Positions 1-8,192 of a DNA stretch of 64,000 nucleotides are shown piece by piece; within the stretch, counting starts at the first letter, position 1; every line of letters begins with the position of its first letter. The notes below the pieces were generated by a model. The model had not been told where the DNA came from. It was given only the letters and a program-made list of their open reading frames with translations, and made no database searches. The position numbers and the translations under genes were made by a program. The stretch is from Arcobacter sp. (GTDB taxonomy: Bacteria > Campylobacterota > Campylobacteria > Campylobacterales > Sulfurimonadaceae): contig JAGXFN010000006.1 of NCBI GenBank assembly GCA_024637195.1, positions 1 to 64,000 on the forward strand, given 5' to 3'.

Positions 1-35
1 TGTAGGTCGCCGCCTGGACTTTTTACCATCTTCAT
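1..35 (-). CDS. 5' end of an unidentified gene leaving the window
   Basis: On the minus strand an ATG at 35-33 is preceded, after 8 bases, by a perfect GGAGG (complement of 44-48). The frame stays open to the window edge and reads MKMVKSPGGDL. Only 11 codons are visible, so the product cannot be named. It would be transcribed divergently from ung. A second in-frame ATG lies at 29-27, but the ribosome-binding-site spacing favours the first. Confidence 0.5.
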   Translation of the reverse strand, partial: MKMVKSPGGDL

Positions 36-120
36 CTTTTTAACCTCCAACACTTACTTAATTTACTCAATCAATTACCTCTTCTATCAATTGCTTTATT
101 AAATTAAATTTTCTCTGCTC

Positions 121-147
121 GTCATTGCGAAGAGCGAAGCGCCAATC
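121..147. repeat. Short GC-rich palindromic element of the GTCATTGCGA...GAAGCG type
   Basis: The stretch is GC-rich inside an AT-rich intergenic region and contains an imperfect inverted repeat (ATTGCG at 124-129 against CGCCAAT at 140-146). Similar palindromic intergenic elements are dispersed in many bacterial genomes, and I infer this is one. A related GAAGCGCAGCGCAAT string occurs twice downstream of cheR near 27.65 kb. The element runs into the frame of ung and creates a false N-terminal extension there. Confidence 0.4.
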
Positions 148-195
148 TTGGCTGCTGCCAAACATATTAGATATAATGCTTTAAAAAGTCTTAAT

Positions 196-870
196 ATGCA
201 CAGTTTTATAATTGAGGATTCTTGGCGTAAGCATCTTTCTGAAGAATTTAATAAAAGATATTTTTTGCAACTTCAGGTTTTTTTGGAGTCTGAGTTTACG
301 CATTTTACAATATTTCCTGATGAAAAAAATATTTTCAGGGCTTTTAATATGACCCCGTTTGAAAAGGTTAAGGTTGTTGTTTTGGGACAGGACCCTTATC
401 ATGGTGCAGGTCAGGCACACGGACTTGCTTTCTCTGTGCAGGACAGGGTTGCCTTTCCTCCTTCGCTTCGCAATATTTTCCAGGAGTACTGTTCTGACTT
501 GGGCTATGAGATGCCTCTTGGCGGCAACTTGAGCAAATGGGCGGAGGAGGGGGTATTTTTACTCAATGCGGTCCTGAGTGTTCGTGCTAATGAAGCGCAT
601 TCGCATAAGCAAAAAGGCTGGGAGATTTTTACGGATGAAGTTATCCGTCTGATCAGTGAGAATAGAGAGCATGTTGTCTTTATTTTATGGGGGAAACCTG
701 CGCAGCAGAAGTCAAAACTGATTGATGCATCCAAACACCTGATCTTAAAAGCACCCCATCCTTCACCCCTCTCATCTTATCGCGGTTTTTTTGGATCATC
801 ACCTTTTTCTAAAACGAATGCCTATTTGAGAGCGCATGGAAGTAAAGAGATAGATTGGAAACTCGAATGA
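196..870 (+). CDS. ung: Uracil-DNA glycosylase, family 1
   Basis: This enzyme removes uracil from DNA to start base-excision repair. The 224-residue product carries the water-activating motif GQDPYHG (residues 64-70, catalytic Asp) and the minor-groove loop HPSPLS (188-193), both diagnostic of family 1, and its length is normal. The frame is open upstream to a TTG at 148, but that extension is encoded by a palindromic repeat and has no ribosome binding site, so I chose the ATG at 196. The gene stands alone, 81 bases before prs, which has its own promoter. Confidence 0.95.
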   Translation: MHSFIIEDSWRKHLSEEFNKRYFLQLQVFLESEFTHFTIFPDEKNIFRAFNMTPFEKVKVVVLGQDPYHGAGQAHGLAFSVQDRVAFPPSLRNIFQEYCSDLGYEMPLGGNLSKWAEEGVFLLNAVLSVRANEAHSHKQKGWEIFTDEVIRLISENREHVVFILWGKPAQQKSKLIDASKHLILKAPHPSPLSSYRGFFGSSPFSKTNAYLRAHGSKEIDWKLE

Positions 871-916
871 TCGCGATATGGCAAATGGCTTAAACCTCTA
901 TTTTAGTTCTCTTTGT

Positions 917-922
917 TATAAT
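917..922 (+). promoter_or_regulatory. -10 box of a sigma70-type promoter for prs
   Basis: A perfect TATAAT lies 29 bases before the prs ATG in the 81-base gap after ung. No clear -35 box is seen, which is usual for Campylobacterota. Confidence 0.5.
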
Positions 923-951
923 TCCGCTATCAAATACAAAGGCCTTATTAA

Positions 952-1878
952 ATGCGCGGATATAAGATTTTTGCCGGTTCGTCAAGTGTCGAGTTTGCTA
1001 AAGAAGTATGCAAATCTTTGGATGTTCCTTTATCAAAAGCAGAAGTGAAACGTTTTAGCGATGGAGAAATCTCTGTTCAGATATCTGAAAGTGTACGTGG
1101 ACGTGATGTGTTTATCATCCAATCGACCGGAGCGCCTTCAAATGACAATCTGATGGAACTGCTCATTATGACCGACGCACTTCGCCGTTCATCTGCAAGT
1201 TCGATCACGGCGGTTGTTCCTTATTTTGGATATGCACGCCAGGATAGAAAAGCGGCGCCAAGAGTTCCTATCACAGCGCGTTTAGTGGCTGATATGTATG
1301 AGACAGCGGGCATCAACCGAGTCGTTACGATAGACCTGCACGCCGGTCAGATTCAGGGCTTTTTCGGTATTCCGGTGGACAATCTTTACGGTTCGATTAT
1401 CTTCCAAGAGTATATTCAGTCAAAAAACTTTAAAAATCCTGTTATAGCAAGTCCTGACATCGGCGGCGTTGCACGGGCACGTTACTTCGCTGAAAAACTT
1501 GGGCTTGAGATGGTCATTGTAGACAAGCGCCGTGAAAAAGCAAATGAAGCAGAAGTGATGAATATTATCGGTGATGTGACCGGTAAAAATGTTATCATGA
1601 TCGATGACATGGTCGATACAGCGGGGACTATGGTCAAAGGTGCGGCCGCACTTAAGGCCAAGGGTGCTGCTTCAGTGATGGCCTGTGCAACGCATGGCGT
1701 GCTCAGCGGCAAAGCATATGAAAACTTGAAGAATGACGCCTTGGATGAACTTGTTATCTCAAATTCACTTGTGACTGTACCGATGAAAAAGATTAAGGTC
1801 TTGAGTGTTGCACCTTTGTTCGCTGAAGTGATCCGCCGGGTGTATCATAATGAGAGTGTCAATTCACTCTTCTCGTAA
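952..1878 (+). CDS. prs: Ribose-phosphate pyrophosphokinase (PRPP synthetase)
   Basis: It makes 5-phosphoribosyl-1-pyrophosphate from ribose-5-phosphate and ATP, feeding purine, pyrimidine, His and Trp synthesis. The 308 residues match the usual class I length. The flexible-loop signature YFGYARQDRK sits near residues 90-100, and the PRPP loop IDDMVDTAGTM near 216-226. The ATG at 952 follows an AAAGG-like site. The window also encodes PRPP-related functions in purC/S/Q and the ComF-like gene at 3726. Confidence 0.97.
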   Translation: MRGYKIFAGSSSVEFAKEVCKSLDVPLSKAEVKRFSDGEISVQISESVRGRDVFIIQSTGAPSNDNLMELLIMTDALRRSSASSITAVVPYFGYARQDRKAAPRVPITARLVADMYETAGINRVVTIDLHAGQIQGFFGIPVDNLYGSIIFQEYIQSKNFKNPVIASPDIGGVARARYFAEKLGLEMVIVDKRREKANEAEVMNIIGDVTGKNVIMIDDMVDTAGTMVKGAAALKAKGAASVMACATHGVLSGKAYENLKNDALDELVISNSLVTVPMKKIKVLSVAPLFAEVIRRVYHNESVNSLFS

Positions 1879-1934
1879 GGCACATACTCAAGGGCTGAAC
1901 GCCTTTGCAAACTCTATATCCGATAAGGTATTTT

Positions 1935-3725
1935 TTGAAAAATATTAGAAACTTTTCTATCATTGCACATATTGACCATGGCAAGTCGACCTTAGCCGAT
2001 CGTATCATACAAGAGTGCGGTTCCGTCACTGATCGTGAGCTTGGAAAACAGATGATGGATACGATGGATATCGAGCAGGAGCGCGGGATCACGATCAAAG
2101 CGCAGTCTGTCCGACTGAACTATGTCAAAGACGGTGAAGTCTATATCCTCAACCTTATTGACACGCCGGGCCACGTTGACTTCTCTTATGAGGTTAGCAA
2201 ATCATTAGCCTCTTCAGACGGAGCGCTTCTTATCGTGGACGCAGCACAAGGGGTAGAAGCACAGACAATCGCCAATGTCTATTTGGCTCTGGAAAACAAT
2301 CTTGAGCTTATCCCTGTCATCAACAAGATAGACCTTCCAGCGGCTGAGCCTGAACGTGTAGCAGAAGAGATCGAAGCGAGCATTGGCATCGATGCGACAG
2401 ATGCGCTTTTGGTTTCGGCAAAAACAGGAGTAGGTATTCGCGAACTTCTGGACGCGATTGTAGATCGTATTCCTGCACCTTCAGGTGATCCAAAGGCGAC
2501 GACCAAGGCCATCATCTATGACTCCTGGTTTGATCCTTATTTAGGTGCGGTAGCCCTTGTCCGTGTATTTGACGGAAGTATCAAGAAACGCCAGCTGCTA
2601 AAATTGATGAGTAATGACGAGCAGCATCAGGTGCTTGATCTCATGTATCCGCATCCGCTTAAACGCCAAAATACAAACAGTATCGAAGCGGGCGAGATCG
2701 GGATCGTCATTATGGGACTTAAAGAGATGGGTGTCATCAACGTCGGCGACACGATAACGGATGCAAATAACCCATGCAGCGAGCCAGTAGGTAAGTACGA
2801 GCCGGCAAAGCCTTTCGTATTTGCCGGCCTCTATCCTATTGATACGGATGAGTTTGAAGCCTTACGTGATGCTTTGGACAAACTGAAGCTCAATGACTCT
2901 TCGCTCTCATATGAACCTGAGACATCCGTGGCGCTTGGATTTGGTTTTCGTGTCGGTTTCTTGGGCATGCTACACATGGAGGTCATCAAAGAGCGTCTGG
3001 AACGTGAATATGATCTTGACCTGATCGCAACAGCGCCTTCGGTTGTCTATCATGTCTTCATGAATGACGGCAGCATGATAGAGGTCCAAAACCCTTCTGA
3101 GCTTCCTGAAGTCAACCATATTGAGCATATTGAAGAGCCTTATGTGAAAGCTACGGTCATCACGCCCTCGGAATATCTGGGTAATGTCATGAACCTGCTC
3201 GTCGGACGGCGCGGGCTTCAGGAGAAAATGGACTATCTTAATGAGAACAGGGTCTTGCTTGAGTATTCTGTTCCGATGAACGAGATAGTCGTCGGTTTTT
3301 ATGACACATTAAAGTCGATCTCCAAGGGGTATGCGAGTTTTGATTATGATCCGACGGAGTTCAAAGAGGGCGATCTTGTGAAGCTGGACGTTCGTGTGGC
3401 GGGTGAGATCGTCGATGCACTTTCTATTATTGTCCCGCGGACTGCAGCGGATTCACGCGGCCGGGAACTGGTAAAAAACATGAAAGAGATCGTCCCGCGC
3501 CAGCTTTTTGAAGTGGCGATCCAAGCCTCGTTGGGCAACCGGATTATCGCACGCGAGACGGTAAAATCTATGGGCAAAAATGTGACGGCAAAATGTTACG
3601 GCGGGGATATCACCCGTAAGCGAAAGCTGCTTGACAAGCAGAAAAAAGGCAAAAAGCGTATGAAGGCGATCGGGAAGGTTCAGCTTCCCCAAGAAGCCTT
3701 TATGTCCGTCTTGAAGATGGACTAA
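1935..3725 (+). CDS. lepA: Elongation factor 4 (LepA), ribosome-associated GTPase
   Basis: LepA is a translational GTPase that acts on elongating or stalled ribosomes. The 596-residue protein has the G1 motif AHIDHGKS (residues 11-18), the G3 motif DTPGH, the G4 NKID, EF-G-like domains and the LepA-specific C-terminal domain ending with basic [16 protein letters not shown]. The longest open frame begins at a TTG at 1905, but the family's N-terminus ([18 protein letters not shown]) fits the TTG at 1935, which has AAGG 6 bases upstream. The start is therefore a TTG. The next gene starts immediately at the stop codon, which implies co-transcription. Confidence 0.96.
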   Translation: MKNIRNFSIIAHIDHGKSTLADRIIQECGSVTDRELGKQMMDTMDIEQERGITIKAQSVRLNYVKDGEVYILNLIDTPGHVDFSYEVSKSLASSDGALLIVDAAQGVEAQTIANVYLALENNLELIPVINKIDLPAAEPERVAEEIEASIGIDATDALLVSAKTGVGIRELLDAIVDRIPAPSGDPKATTKAIIYDSWFDPYLGAVALVRVFDGSIKKRQLLKLMSNDEQHQVLDLMYPHPLKRQNTNSIEAGEIGIVIMGLKEMGVINVGDTITDANNPCSEPVGKYEPAKPFVFAGLYPIDTDEFEALRDALDKLKLNDSSLSYEPETSVALGFGFRVGFLGMLHMEVIKERLEREYDLDLIATAPSVVYHVFMNDGSMIEVQNPSELPEVNHIEHIEEPYVKATVITPSEYLGNVMNLLVGRRGLQEKMDYLNENRVLLEYSVPMNEIVVGFYDTLKSISKGYASFDYDPTEFKEGDLVKLDVRVAGEIVDALSIIVPRTAADSRGRELVKNMKEIVPRQLFEVAIQASLGNRIIARETVKSMGKNVTAKCYGGDITRKRKLLDKQKKGKKRMKAIGKVQLPQEAFMSVLKMD

Positions 3726-4298
3726 ATGCGCTGCATGATATGCGAGAGCCTCAGTCTTTCTCATATCTGTAAGAATTGTCAAAACGAGTTTCTTACTCCC
3801 TCTGTTTACAAACGCAAGATCCTGGGCAAAATCCCGGTCTACTCCTTTTACAAATACAAGGAGATCGAGCCGCTTTTGCTAAGCAAACACACGGACCTTG
3901 GCTACTACATCTATAGCATACTGGCTAAAAACAGCTTCGCCCCTTTTGCCAAGAACTTTAACTATCCTGCAATACTTGCTTCTATCGGGATTGACGATCA
4001 TGTCAAAAATGGATACTCGCATACGGCAATTTTAAACAAATATCTAAAATCTCAAAGCATAAGACCAAGATACGCAAGGCTAAGAGCCGACAGTCCGGTC
4101 TCCTACTCCGGCAAAGATTACCAGTTTAGACTCTTGCACCCGCGTAAATTTAAGGTGGCTTCTTTTAAGGAAGAAGAGGTGATTTTAGTGGATGATATTA
4201 TAACCACCGGCCTGACACTGACACAGGCGGCGGAAGCCTTGCACAGTAAAGGAAAAAATGTCATTTTGTGTTTAACTTTGGCGGATGCAAGAAAGTAA
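3726..4298 (+). CDS. ComF-family phosphoribosyltransferase-like protein
   Basis: The 190-residue protein begins with a zinc-finger-like cysteine set (C3, C6, C15, C18). It ends with a phosphoribosyltransferase fold bearing the PRPP-binding signature VDDIITTGLTL at about residues 152-163. This is the ComF/GntX architecture, slightly shorter than usual. ComF proteins are linked to DNA uptake in naturally competent bacteria, although the biochemical role is unclear. The ATG follows the lepA stop with no gap. The nearby secretion/pilus-class operon is compatible with a transformation role, but that is inference. Confidence 0.8.
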   Translation: MRCMICESLSLSHICKNCQNEFLTPSVYKRKILGKIPVYSFYKYKEIEPLLLSKHTDLGYYIYSILAKNSFAPFAKNFNYPAILASIGIDDHVKNGYSHTAILNKYLKSQSIRPRYARLRADSPVSYSGKDYQFRLLHPRKFKVASFKEEEVILVDDIITTGLTLTQAAEALHSKGKNVILCLTLADARK

Positions 4299-4381
4299 TA
4301 ATAGCTCCAAAATAGCAGGATTTGTTTACAAAAAAGTTGTATTATTGTATTTAGGATGCCCTATATTTTAAGGAAAACAAG

Positions 4382-5389
4382 ATGGTATATTTAGAAGACG
4401 ATGTGCCGGTTTGGAACTCCGGTACTATCTATTTCGATGATGAAATTGTAAGGTATCAAGGCAAACGCTATTTGGCACTTAAAAAGACGAGCTCGGATAT
4501 GCCTGGACGCTGCAAGGCAGGAATATGGAAGCTTCTAGGTTTTGAAGACAGCCAAAGAGAAGCTGATAATGATGATGAATTCTGCTATAGCGAAGAGCCG
4601 CTTGATAAGGAGAATATCATACAGAACGAGGCAGCTGAAAAAGAGAGCATGCCTCAACCCACACCTGCAAAAGCTGCAGACAAACCTTTGGCCAAGAAAC
4701 AGACATTAAAAGAGCGCCAAGATGAGGAGATGGCAAAGCGCTCCAAAGCAGCACAACAGCAATGTGTACCTGCGCCAGAGCAAAAGATGAACACTCCGCA
4801 GGAAGACCAGCATAGTGTAAATGAGGCTCTAAAAGAGATAGAATTCAAAAAGATAAAAGGTTTTAATGCAGATGAACAGAACATTGTTTCAAAACTGATC
4901 TTGCCCCAACATTCCAAAGAGGATGTGAAGCTGATATGGACATCTAGTCATCCTATGCTTATTTCGACTCTGGGGCAGGTTAACCGTCCCGGCGACGGTC
5001 TTGATGTGGCTGTCAATATAAGTGTGTCGGCCAGCAAAAATAAAATCTCTGCGACACGTTTTTTTACTCTCAGGGTCAAAGCTCTTGAAAAGCGCTATAG
5101 CGACAGCGAGTGTGTAGACATGGCGTATGATATTTTGGATTTTGAGCAGATTAAAGGACATAATACAAAGATCAGTGCGATCACTCAAGACTTGGCTTTG
5201 CCAAAGCAGGGACACTATGGTACGCAGATCTTATGGACAGTAAACGAGCATGAACTGCTTGAACAAAGCGGATGCCTAAATAGAGAAAGGGTGAAAAAAG
5301 ATACACAGATACGGCTATACGCAATTATCGTCAAAAATGATGCACAGCGCTTAAAATATTTTGATCTGACACTTCAAAGCCACGAATGA
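4382..5389 (+). CDS. Protein with carbohydrate-binding-like N-terminus and two Ig-like (aBig-type) modules
   Basis: The N-terminal 50 residues (aromatics at W11, Y17, Y25, Y30 and W48, around VRYQGKRYLAL) resemble the small chitin-binding CBM5/12 fold. A Glu/Lys/Gln-rich linker spans about residues 55-150. Two repeats then follow, at about 170-232 and 269-333. Each has the pattern LP-x(n)-I/L-W-x(n)-L-x(n)-G-x-x-x-R seen in atypical bacterial Ig-like domains of polysaccharide-degrading enzymes. No signal peptide or membrane segment is visible, which is odd for such domains. AAGGA lies 6 bases before the ATG. The type II secretion-class operon downstream has its own start region. The function is unknown; the domain calls are by eye. 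Confidence 0.6.
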   Translation: MVYLEDDVPVWNSGTIYFDDEIVRYQGKRYLALKKTSSDMPGRCKAGIWKLLGFEDSQREADNDDEFCYSEEPLDKENIIQNEAAEKESMPQPTPAKAADKPLAKKQTLKERQDEEMAKRSKAAQQQCVPAPEQKMNTPQEDQHSVNEALKEIEFKKIKGFNADEQNIVSKLILPQHSKEDVKLIWTSSHPMLISTLGQVNRPGDGLDVAVNISVSASKNKISATRFFTLRVKALEKRYSDSECVDMAYDILDFEQIKGHNTKISAITQDLALPKQGHYGTQILWTVNEHELLEQSGCLNRERVKKDTQIRLYAIIVKNDAQRLKYFDLTLQSHE

Positions 5390-5434
5390 GCAAAATTGTA
5401 ATTTAATAGTAACCATAATGTTTGCAAAGAATGA

Positions 5435-5440
5435 TATAAT
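5435..5440 (+). promoter_or_regulatory. Probable -10 box for the secretion operon
   Basis: A perfect TATAAT lies in the AT-rich 155-base gap before the first secretion gene, leaving a leader of roughly 100 bases. No -35 consensus is visible. It is the best promoter candidate in this gap. Confidence 0.4.
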
Positions 5441-5544
5441 ATATACAATAATATAGCAGAATTAAAGATTTTAAGTGTTATTTTAAGTGAAACATAATTT
5501 TCTGCACTTTTCAATAGCTGCGCAGCAGAATACTGGGATACAAT

Positions 5545-6480
5545 TTGGGCTCTTTTTTGAACAAAGATACAGCAATATTACTCGTTGATAAGCATATGGG
5601 TAAGACAAGTGTGCATGGCAAAGTCGATATCGTATTAACCCCTTCTCTATACTGGATCAAGCGCGCTTATTTTGAGCTTTATTTTGCTTCACAGGCACTA
5701 AAATATGGCCCTTCTGTGTTTGAAGGGAGCCTTCCTGATGGAAATTATGCCTATTATGCACTCAAGCAGAACAAAGAATTTCTCCTTTTTGCGTATGATC
5801 CCGATGAGATCATTGCGATCTTAGAGCAATGCGGGATAGCCTCTTCGCAGATCGGAAATGTTTATTTTGCACAAAACGAGTTTGCGCAGATCAGTGCCCC
5901 TGTCAAATGCAATGAAAATGACGTAATGGTTTCGCACAACGGGACGATCATCCAAATCCCAAGATCACTGGTAGAACAATCAAGCATACAAGACGAGATA
6001 GGGGAGATAAAAAAACTTTCTAAACATAATATCACTCTCTACAGAAGCAGTCTGCGTCACTCTTTTAAAGCGCTGACTCCTGCATTGTCCATTTTAGGAG
6101 CATTGATCGTGCTGTATGCGGTTCAGCTCTTTTTCACCTATCGCGAATACTCCAAAGTCAGCGATCTTCCTTCCGTGTTCCAGGAGTATAAACTTCCACC
6201 AACCTCTTTACAAAATGCCTCTATTGAGAAAAAACTGCTGAGCGATTTTAAAGCACAGGAGTCGTTTAGAAAATTGACCAATGCGATTTTGAAGCTTCCT
6301 CTTTCCCCGGCGCAGCGCGTGGAAAGCATAGCGTACGAGAAGGATCTTTTTAAGATAGTATTTGATATCCAAGATAACAAAGGTCTTGACGATATTAAAC
6401 TTCATATAGAGAAATCACTGGGCAAACTTTTAGAAGAAGTGAAAGTTGAGAAGAACATAATGAGGATAAAGATCTTATGA
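5545..6480 (+). CDS. Type II secretion GspL-like / PilM-N-like inner-membrane protein
   Basis: The 311-residue protein has a cytoplasmic N-terminal part of about 170 residues, one membrane helix (about 175-198, ALSILGALIVLYAVQLFF) and a periplasmic C-terminal part of about 110 residues. This is the GspL layout, though the N-terminal part is shorter than usual. GspL links the GspE ATPase to the inner-membrane platform. The first start is the TTG at 5545 with GGGA 7 bases upstream; a second TTG lies at 5557. It overlaps the next gene by 4 bases. The assignment rests on topology and its position in the operon, not on a sequence motif. Confidence 0.6.
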   Translation: MGSFLNKDTAILLVDKHMGKTSVHGKVDIVLTPSLYWIKRAYFELYFASQALKYGPSVFEGSLPDGNYAYYALKQNKEFLLFAYDPDEIIAILEQCGIASSQIGNVYFAQNEFAQISAPVKCNENDVMVSHNGTIIQIPRSLVEQSSIQDEIGEIKKLSKHNITLYRSSLRHSFKALTPALSILGALIVLYAVQLFFTYREYSKVSDLPSVFQEYKLPPTSLQNASIEKKLLSDFKAQESFRKLTNAILKLPLSPAQRVESIAYEKDLFKIVFDIQDNKGLDDIKLHIEKSLGKLLEEVKVEKNIMRIKIL

Positions 6481-6881
6481 TAAGAAATATCAACCCTCTG
6501 TATATTCTCGCCATAATGCTGCTGATACTCTTCAACCTGATCTGGAAAAATATCAGCATAGAAAATAGCATCGCCCAAGAACATGCGGAACGAGCCAGTA
6601 CGACCATGATGGCGAAAGGCATCGTTGCGCTTAAAAATGTGATGAAAACACCTGATACAAGACAGATAGACAAGTTTTTAAACACAGCTCAGTTTAGCGG
6701 GTCAGGACTAAGCCATCGTGTAGAAAATGGACGTTATGTGATTGAAAGCAAAGGTATAGATGCCCGTCAACTGCAGACGCTTTTGAACTATGTCTTAAAT
6801 ATGAGTATTAATGTTGCCCAACTGAAAATTGAGCGCATAGATGATATGCAAGCAAGCTTGTACATGGAGATAAGCCTATGA
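6477..6881 (+). CDS. GspM/PilO-like inner-membrane protein
   Basis: This 134-residue protein has an N-terminal membrane helix (residues about 8-24) and a small periplasmic domain with the amphipathic, ferredoxin-like pattern of GspM. GspM partners GspL in the assembly platform. It overlaps both neighbours by 4 bases (ATGA), so translation is coupled. No diagnostic motif exists for this family; the call is from size, topology and gene order. Confidence 0.55.
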   Translation: MIRNINPLYILAIMLLILFNLIWKNISIENSIAQEHAERASTTMMAKGIVALKNVMKTPDTRQIDKFLNTAQFSGSGLSHRVENGRYVIESKGIDARQLQTLLNYVLNMSINVAQLKIERIDDMQASLYMEISL

Positions 6882-7405
6882 AAAGAGTAATAAAAGGAGT
6901 TTTATATCTCTTGGTAATGATAGCCCTTCTGATAATTTTTCTTCCTAAGATCAATCTTTATTATGCCATGGAAAAGATGATGGCAAAGAAAAGCATATAT
7001 GTCTCGGACGAAGATTTGAAGGATAGGGGTGTCTCATTTCATATAGAAAATGCACGTGTGTTCTTTGAGAAACTTCCTTTAGCGCAGGTCGAAGCGATCA
7101 GTCTGAAGCCTTGGATCCTCTACAATAGTATTGAAGTCGATACCATCCGCTTAAACGAAGGGTTTGCCGACTTTTTACCGAGCAAGATCGATAAAATAGA
7201 ACTGAAGTACTGGGTCTTCAATCCGCTATATCTTAAGATCAATGGACAAAGCAAAGAGAGTATGTTCTATGGAGATATTGATCTGCTGAAGAGAATCCTG
7301 CGCATCCACCTGCGTCTGGATGCGGCAAGCGAGAAACAATATAAGACAATGCTAAGCAAGCTGACACCGGAAGAAGGAGGCTATCTGTATGAATATAAAT
7401 TTTAA
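6878..7405 (+). CDS. GspN-like single-span periplasmic protein
   Basis: The 175-residue product has one N-terminal membrane helix (about 5-25) and a beta-rich periplasmic region with the LKPWILYNS...LNEGFADFLP pattern reminiscent of GspN. GspN is an optional T2SS component of unsettled role. It lies between the M-like and C-like genes and overlaps the next gene by 17 bases. The family call is tentative. Confidence 0.5.
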   Translation: MKRVIKGVLYLLVMIALLIIFLPKINLYYAMEKMMAKKSIYVSDEDLKDRGVSFHIENARVFFEKLPLAQVEAISLKPWILYNSIEVDTIRLNEGFADFLPSKIDKIELKYWVFNPLYLKINGQSKESMFYGDIDLLKRILRIHLRLDAASEKQYKTMLSKLTPEEGGYLYEYKF

Positions 7406-8192
7406 CCCCTCCTTTTTACTTCGTTTGCTTGTACGACTTTTATTTATGGCACTGTTGGCAAAGGCTTTGTCCATCTCTCTTTGGTTCTTTTTGCCCAAAG
7501 AGGGGTTGCAAAACAGTGAAGAAACGCAGTTTGTTATGCCGTATATGCGATATACGATCGAGGGGTTTAGACTCAAAAAGCCTGATATCAAAGCAGCAGA
7601 AGAGGCAAATTCACTTTCGATCGATTCTGTTATATTAAAAGCGATCTATATGATGGGAGATGAGAGTATTATAGTCGTCGCACCAAAGACAGCAGCAGAT
7701 AAAAGCGAGACCATCAAAATAGGTGAAGTCTTTGAGGGATATACCTTGAAAAAGGTCTATAATGACTATGTGCTGTTTTCCAAAAATGCCAAGCAGTATC
7801 GGCTTTATATGGCAGAGCAGACAGCTGTCTCTCGCCGAAAAAGCACACGCTCTTCGTCACAAGAGAGCGTAAATGTACTGCATCAAGTCTCATCTGCCGA
7901 GGTAAGGAAAATGACCGCAAACCCAGCAGATATCTGGAAAAACATCGGGTTGCAGCCACACGCTACAAATGGAAAACAGGATGGCTTTAAGGTCAGCTTT
8001 GTAAAGAAGGGCGGTGTTTTTGAATCCTTGGGTTTGCGCGCAGGTGACGTGATACGCTCAATCAACAACAAAGAGATAATGAACAATGCTCAGGCCTTTG
8101 GAGCATACCAAGAGTTTAAAGATGCCAAAGCCTTGAAGGTAACTATACTGCGGGGGAAAGAAACAATGGAGTTAGAATATGAAATTTTTTAG
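7389..8192 (+). CDS. Type II secretion GspC-like protein with PDZ domain
   Basis: GspC connects the inner-membrane platform to the secretin. The 267-residue protein has an N-terminal membrane helix (about 8-33), a homology-region-like domain (about 75-125), a Ser/Arg-rich linker and a C-terminal PDZ domain (about 195-265, with GLRAGDVIRSINNKEI typical of the GspC PDZ). PDZ domains in GspC bind substrate. It overlaps the secretin gene by 14 bases. Confidence 0.8.
   Translation: MNINFNPSFLLRLLVRLLFMALLAKALSISLWFFLPKEGLQNSEETQFVMPYMRYTIEGFRLKKPDIKAAEEANSLSIDSVILKAIYMMGDESIIVVAPKTAADKSETIKIGEVFEGYTLKKVYNDYVLFSKNAKQYRLYMAEQTAVSRRKSTRSSSQESVNVLHQVSSAEVRKMTANPADIWKNIGLQPHATNGKQDGFKVSFVKKGGVFESLGLRAGDVIRSINNKEIMNNAQAFGAYQEFKDAKALKVTILRGKETMELEYEIF

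Noticed and set aside
148-195. N-terminal extension of ung from the TTG at 148
   Set aside because: It is encoded by a palindromic intergenic repeat, lacks a ribosome binding site, and the family starts near the ATG at 196.
1905-1934. Longer LepA start
   Set aside because: The TTG at 1935 has the ribosome binding site and gives the family N-terminus MKNIRNFS.
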